From assembly GCA_021325365.1 (NCBI GenBank), contig JAJPHF010000082.1, positions 1 through 16,867 of the forward strand: DNA of 16,867 bases, in the 5' to 3' direction. Numbering within the stretch: position 1 is the stretch's first letter; every line of letters begins with the position of its first letter. A program made the translations under genes and the position numbers. Below the pieces are notes generated by a model that was not told the DNA's origin, made no database searches, and saw only the letters and a list, made by a program, of their open reading frames with translations. Source of the DNA: Pseudomonadota bacterium (lineage in GTDB: Bacteria > Chloroflexota > UBA6077 > JAJPHF01). Positions 13,918-16,867 of this stretch are shown here, piece after piece.

Positions 13918-14916
13918 CTAGTCCCTCAACTCGAAGTGGCGCCAGGGGGCCATGCGCTTCTCGACGAGCGCGAGCAGCTCGACGCCGAGGTAGCCGCCGA
14001 TCGCCAGCACCAGGACGCCGACGAACAGGCTGGCGGTGTCGAAGACCTGGGCCGAGGCGAGGATGAGGAAGCCCAGCCCCGCCTTGGCGCCGAACAGCTC
14101 GGCGACGACGACGCCGACCAGGGCGCGGGCGACGCCCAGGCGCAGGCCCGCGATGATGAAGGGCAGCGCTGCGGGCAGGAGCACCTTGCGGAAGATCTGC
14201 AGCCGCGTCGCGCCGAAGGAGCGCGCCGCCTCGATAAGGTGCGGGTCGGTGCTCAGGACGCCCACCTCGGTGTTCACGAGGATGATGAACACGGCGACGA
14301 GGAAGATGACCACGACCTTGGACATGATGCCGATGCCGAAGGCCACGATGAACAGCGGCGCGATGGCGACCAGCGGCACGGCGTAGAGGAACGACACCCA
14401 GGGCTCGAGATAGTCGCGCAGGCGGGCGTTCGTGGCGAGCAGCAGGCCCAGGCCGACCCCGACGATGGCCGCCGAGACGTAGCCGAGCGCGGCTTCCTGC
14501 AGGCTGACCGAGGTGTGCTTCCACAGTTCGCCGCTGGCGGCGAGCTTGATGAAGGCCGCCCAGATCTTGCTGAGCGGCACGATGACCAGCGCGTTCGTGA
14601 ACACGTAGGTGGTGACGATCTCCCAGACGAAGATCAGCGCGAGGAAGCCGACGATGGCGCGCGCGGTGCTGAGTGGCATGATGCGCTGGTAGGGGGGGAT
14701 CTTGGCGTAGATGGCCTCGACGGCGACGATGGCCCACACCGGCCAGACGAGCCCGACGATCACGTTACTGCGCGAGAGCGCGGCGCCCATACTGCCCATG
14801 AGCAAGCCGAGGATGATCTGGAGCACGACGCCCAGGACGAGCCCTCCGAGCATGACGAAGAGCAGCACGCCCAGGCCCTGGCCCATATTCTTGCGCGCGA
14901 TCACCTGTTCGGCCAT
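13918..14916 (-). CDS. ABC transporter permease, SsuC/TauC-like with N-terminal extension
   Basis: The product is 332 residues, about 70 longer than typical SsuC/TauC permeases. The BPD_transp_1 domain spans about 85-325, with the EAA loop EAARSFGATRLQIFRKVLLP (228-247), the cytoplasmic contact to the ATPase. The extra N-terminal part holds two additional hydrophobic segments (about 14-40 and 52-70). The ATG at 14916 follows GGGGAGGAGAG. A promoter with TTGCCG, 17 nt, TAGAAT lies at 15052-15024. It is co-transcribed with the ATPase downstream. Ligand class is inferred from family only. Confidence 0.92.
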   Translation of the reverse strand: MAEQVIARKNMGQGLGVLLFVMLGGLVLGVVLQIILGLLMGSMGAALSRSNVIVGLVWPVWAIVAVEAIYAKIPPYQRIMPLSTARAIVGFLALIFVWEIVTTYVFTNALVIVPLSKIWAAFIKLAASGELWKHTSVSLQEAALGYVSAAIVGVGLGLLLATNARLRDYLEPWVSFLYAVPLVAIAPLFIVAFGIGIMSKVVVIFLVAVFIILVNTEVGVLSTDPHLIEAARSFGATRLQIFRKVLLPAALPFIIAGLRLGVARALVGVVVAELFGAKAGLGFLILASAQVFDTASLFVGVLVLAIGGYLGVELLALVEKRMAPWRHFELRD

Positions 14917-15023
14917 CTCTCCTCCCCGTCTCGGCGGGCGCGGGTGGGTCGCGTCGGGTGGACGCGGTCGAAACGCGGTGGTCTCGGCACGCCGCGAGGC
15001 GGCGCGGCCAGCGAATTGACAAG

Positions 15024-15052
15024 ATTCTACGCGAGGGCACCCGGCACGGCAA
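15024..15052 (-). promoter_or_regulatory. Candidate sigma-70-type promoter of the permease-ATPase operon
   Basis: On the minus strand TTGCCG (15052-15047) and TAGAAT (15029-15024) are separated by 17 nt, leaving a leader of about 100 nt before the permease start at 14916. It sits between the permease gene and the 3' end of the LysR-type gene (15073). Confidence 0.5.
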
Positions 15053-15072
15053 GCCCTTTGTGTATGACGCGG

Positions 15073-16008
15073 TCAGGGCGGCGGCGGAGCGCCGGGGCGG
15101 GGCGCGGCGTCCGCCGGCGGCGGATCGGCGAGGGCCGCGCGGGCGACCGCCGCGAAGGCCGCAGCCAGCCCCTCCGGGGGGCGGCGGCGGCGCCAGACAA
15201 GGTAGATCGGCCGGCTGAGGGCCGGGGCGGGCGTGATCGCCAGCTCGGCCAGGGTGCCGCGCTGCAAGTCGTCGGCGACCGCGCTGCGAGGGACGAAGCT
15301 GACGCCGAGGCCGGCCCAGACCATCTGCTTCACGACCTCAATATAGTCGAGGTCCATCGCCACCCGCGGCCGCACGCCGTGGCGGGCGAGGTAGTCCTCG
15401 ACGCGGTGCCAGTAGCCGGTATTGGCCTCGGTCGAGATGAGGGGCACGTCGCCCAGCGCGGCGACCGGCAACGGCTGGGGCAGGCGGGCGCGCAGCGTCG
15501 GGGCCGCGACCGGCACGATCGGGTCGGCGCAAAGATACTCTTGCTCTAGCTCAGGGACGACGAGGGCGGCAGTGTTCAGGGCGACCGCTGCCAGGTGGTC
15601 CAGCACCAGCCGGGCGACCTCGGGCGGCTGGGCGACGCGGACGGCCATCTCGGCCCGGGGGTGCTGCTCGTGGAGCTGACGCAGGAGGGGCGGCAGGAGG
15701 TAGGTGCTGGTGGTGGGCGTGGCGGCGAGGGCGAGCCGGGCGCCGCGGCCCAGCGCCTGGCGGGCCTGAGAGCGCGCCTCCTCCTCGAGGCTCAGGAGGC
15801 GCTCGGCGAAGGGCAGCAGCGCGGCGCCCATCGCGGTCGGCTCCAGGCGGCGGCCGGTGCGGCGGAAGAGGGCGCCGCCCAGCTCGCGCTCCAGGGCCGC
15901 GAGGCGCTCGGATACGGTAGCCTGGGAGAGGCCGAGCGCCACGGCGGCCTTGGTGGCAGTGCCCTGGCGCATGACGGCGCGAAAGGTGGCGAGGTCGGCG
16001 AGTCGCAC
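15073..16008 (-). CDS. LysR-family transcriptional regulator
   Basis: The product is 311 residues from a GTG at 16008. The winged helix-turn-helix lies at the N-terminus (about 1-60), with the recognition region TKAAVALGLSQATVSERLAAL (split at 19-39) and LEREL followed by LFRR, classic for LysR. The C-terminal effector-binding fold (about 88-295) includes WAGLGVSFVPRSAV. The open frame extends to 16149, but those extra 47 residues lack family character and overlap a promoter and operator region, so the GTG is preferred; it has no strong ribosome-binding site. It is transcribed divergently from the UbiD gene, with a LysR-box-like palindrome between them, so it probably controls that gene and itself. 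The effector is unknown but may be an aromatic acid. Confidence 0.88.
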   Translation of the reverse strand: MRLADLATFRAVMRQGTATKAAVALGLSQATVSERLAALERELGGALFRRTGRRLEPTAMGAALLPFAERLLSLEEEARSQARQALGRGARLALAATPTTSTYLLPPLLRQLHEQHPRAEMAVRVAQPPEVARLVLDHLAAVALNTAALVVPELEQEYLCADPIVPVAAPTLRARLPQPLPVAALGDVPLISTEANTGYWHRVEDYLARHGVRPRVAMDLDYIEVVKQMVWAGLGVSFVPRSAVADDLQRGTLAELAITPAPALSRPIYLVWRRRRPPEGLAAAFAAVARAALADPPPADAAPRPGAPPPP

Positions 16009-16058
16009 AGCACGCTCACTACGGGGCGCCCGCCGGGGGCGAGCGGCGAGCGGCAGGC

Positions 16059-16093
16059 AGTATCGCGGATTCCGATACCAGAGTCTAACAGAC
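16059..16093 (-). promoter_or_regulatory. LysR-type operator and promoter of the regulator gene
   Basis: ATC-N9-GAT occupies 16062-16076, within TATCG-N7-CGATA (16061-16077). This fits the T-N11-A LysR box and the NodD-type consensus. A second small palindrome, GTCT-N3-AGAC, lies at 16083-16093. On the minus strand TTAGAC (16088-16083) and GATACT (16064-16059), spaced 18 nt, could be the regulator's own promoter, so the box would overlap it and permit autorepression. Confidence 0.5.
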
Positions 16094-16121
16094 CGGCCTG
16101 CTATCGGCGTCGCCTGGGTAC

Positions 16122-16127
16122 TATAAT
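16122..16127 (+). promoter_or_regulatory. -10 element (TATAAT) for the UbiD-family gene
   Basis: A perfect TATAAT lies 170 nt before the UbiD start, in the LysR-UbiD divergent region. No good -35 is present at 17 nt, as expected for an activator-dependent promoter. The operator-like palindromes lie 30 to 60 nt upstream, the usual place for LysR activation. Confidence 0.5.
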
Positions 16128-16295
16128 TGCAGCAACCAGCCCTGAACACGACGCTGGTTGCCTGCCGGCCGCACCAGCGGCTCGTCGTCCACCTGGCCGG
16201 AGCGATGCTCGCCGCCCTATCGGCACGGCCACGGCGCGGCGGCGAGCGGGAGCCGCGGCGCGGCGCGGGCGCCCCGCCAGTAGGAGGAGAGGCTC

Positions 16296-16867
16296 ATGGC
16301 AATTGCCACGCGCAAGGACATCACGAGTCTGCCGGCGACCGTGGACTGGCTCCGCTCGGAGGGCCTGCTGCTGGAGACGGACGTGCCGGTGGACCCCGAC
16401 CTGGAGATCACCGGCATCCAGAAGGCGCTCGACGGCTCGCTGCCGATGCTCTTCAACAACGTGAAGGGGTATCCGCACGCGCGCGTGATCACGAACCTGT
16501 TCGCCAACTACGGCGTGCTGGAGAAGATGTTCGGCTGGGACGGGCCGCAGGACCGCACGCGGAAGCTGGCGCACGCGCTGACCCACCCGCTGGCGCCGCA
16601 AGAGATCTCCGCCAGCGAGGCGCCGTGCCAGGAAGAGGTCATCACCGACGACCTGGACGTGAACAAGTACATCACGGCCATCCGCCACACCGCGCTGGAG
16701 AGCGAGCTAACGATCGGCAGCGGCAACAGCGTGGTGGTGGGGCCGTACTTCCACGGCGGGAGCCACATCGGCTACAACCGCATGAACTTCCGCTGGGGCA
16801 ACGTCGGCACCTTCCAGTCGGCGCCCGGCGCGCACATGTGGCAGATCATCACCGAGCACTACAACGA
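16296..16867 (+). CDS. UbiD-family (prenylated-FMN-dependent) decarboxylase, 5' part
   Basis: The first 190 residues are visible; the gene runs off the window. The start is ATG 16296 after TAGGAGGAGA. WLRSEG (19-23), LEITGIQKA, PMLFNNVKGYPHARVITNLF (50-69) and HIGYNRM (157-163) match the N-terminal half of UbiD-type (de)carboxylases, which use prenylated FMN and a divalent metal to decarboxylate unsaturated or aromatic acids. R162 aligns with the catalytic Arg, and H180 (APGAH) with a metal-binding His, by spacing from fungal Fdc1 (R173, H191). The position of the metal-ligand Asn (Fdc1 N168) is H157 here, which is unusual. No UbiX prenyltransferase gene is in the window. Regulation by the divergent LysR protein is likely. 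The substrate is not identifiable. Confidence 0.9.
   Translation, partial: MAIATRKDITSLPATVDWLRSEGLLLETDVPVDPDLEITGIQKALDGSLPMLFNNVKGYPHARVITNLFANYGVLEKMFGWDGPQDRTRKLAHALTHPLAPQEISASEAPCQEEVITDDLDVNKYITAIRHTALESELTIGSGNSVVVGPYFHGGSHIGYNRMNFRWGNVGTFQSAPGAHMWQIITEHYN

Noticed and set aside
15016..15021. TTGACA on the plus strand
   Set aside because: No -10 at suitable spacing and no plus-strand gene follows; the minus-strand TAGAAT promoter explains the AT-rich patch.
1..16867. CRISPR array, tRNA, rRNA or phage genes
   Set aside because: I saw no regularly spaced short direct repeats, tRNA-like folds, rRNA or phage structural or integrase genes.

Overview
The window is very GC-rich (roughly 70% or more by eye) with dense coding on both strands. 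Gene content and codon use suggest a Chloroflexota bacterium, perhaps Thermomicrobia or Sphaerobacter-like, or a similar high-GC soil or thermophilic lineage. The evidence for this is NMT1/SsuA-type lipoproteins with long Ala/Pro linkers, an LLM flavin oxidoreductase, an M16B peptidase pair, an ECF41 sigma factor, and REP-like palindromes of the type CCCTCTCCC..GGGAGAGGG. There is no rRNA or tRNA to place it, so the assignment is inference.

Layout. Positions 1-604 have no gene. They hold a REP-like cluster, a ~268-nt repeat (copy A, 209-476) and a candidate ECF41-type promoter (518-544). Next, on the plus strand, come an FAD-dependent oxidoreductase (605-1936), an ECF41/SigJ sigma factor (2014-2907) and an orphan lipoprotein substrate-binding protein (3107-4363). 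Convergent to these on the minus strand are a small secreted Pro/Tyr/Gly-rich protein (4511-4822), an LLM flavin oxidoreductase (5000-6082), a MalK/PotA-type ABC ATPase (6330-7517) and, overlapping it by 4 nt, a second SsuA-like lipoprotein (7514-8632). Upstream of that lipoprotein lies copy B of the repeat (8754-9019), inverted relative to copy A, with another REP-like unit beyond it. The two copies bracket about 8.3 kb, and each sits just upstream of a gene in the same relative orientation.

Right half. A minus-strand M16B peptidase pair comes first: a zinc-ligand-less subunit (10691-12079) followed by the HXXEH subunit (9275-10644), which carries an apparent 1-nt frameshift near its 3' end. 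An SDR oxidoreductase (12348-13124, plus) then abuts, with no gap, a minus-strand SsuC-SsuB-like permease/ATPase operon (14916-13125) that has no substrate-binding protein. Last are a LysR-type regulator (15073-16008, minus) and a divergent UbiD-family decarboxylase (16296 to the window edge, plus), with a LysR-box-like operator between them.

How the parts may work together. The oxidoreductase and sigma factor form the usual ECF41-plus-oxidoreductase pair, probably autoregulated. The two lipoproteins, two ATPases and one permease do not form any complete transporter operon, so components may be shared or completed elsewhere. The two M16 subunits probably form a heterodimer with a split active site. 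The LysR protein probably controls the UbiD gene. The features least explained by known families are the inverted repeat pair and the conserved interleaved base-pairing potential inside it.
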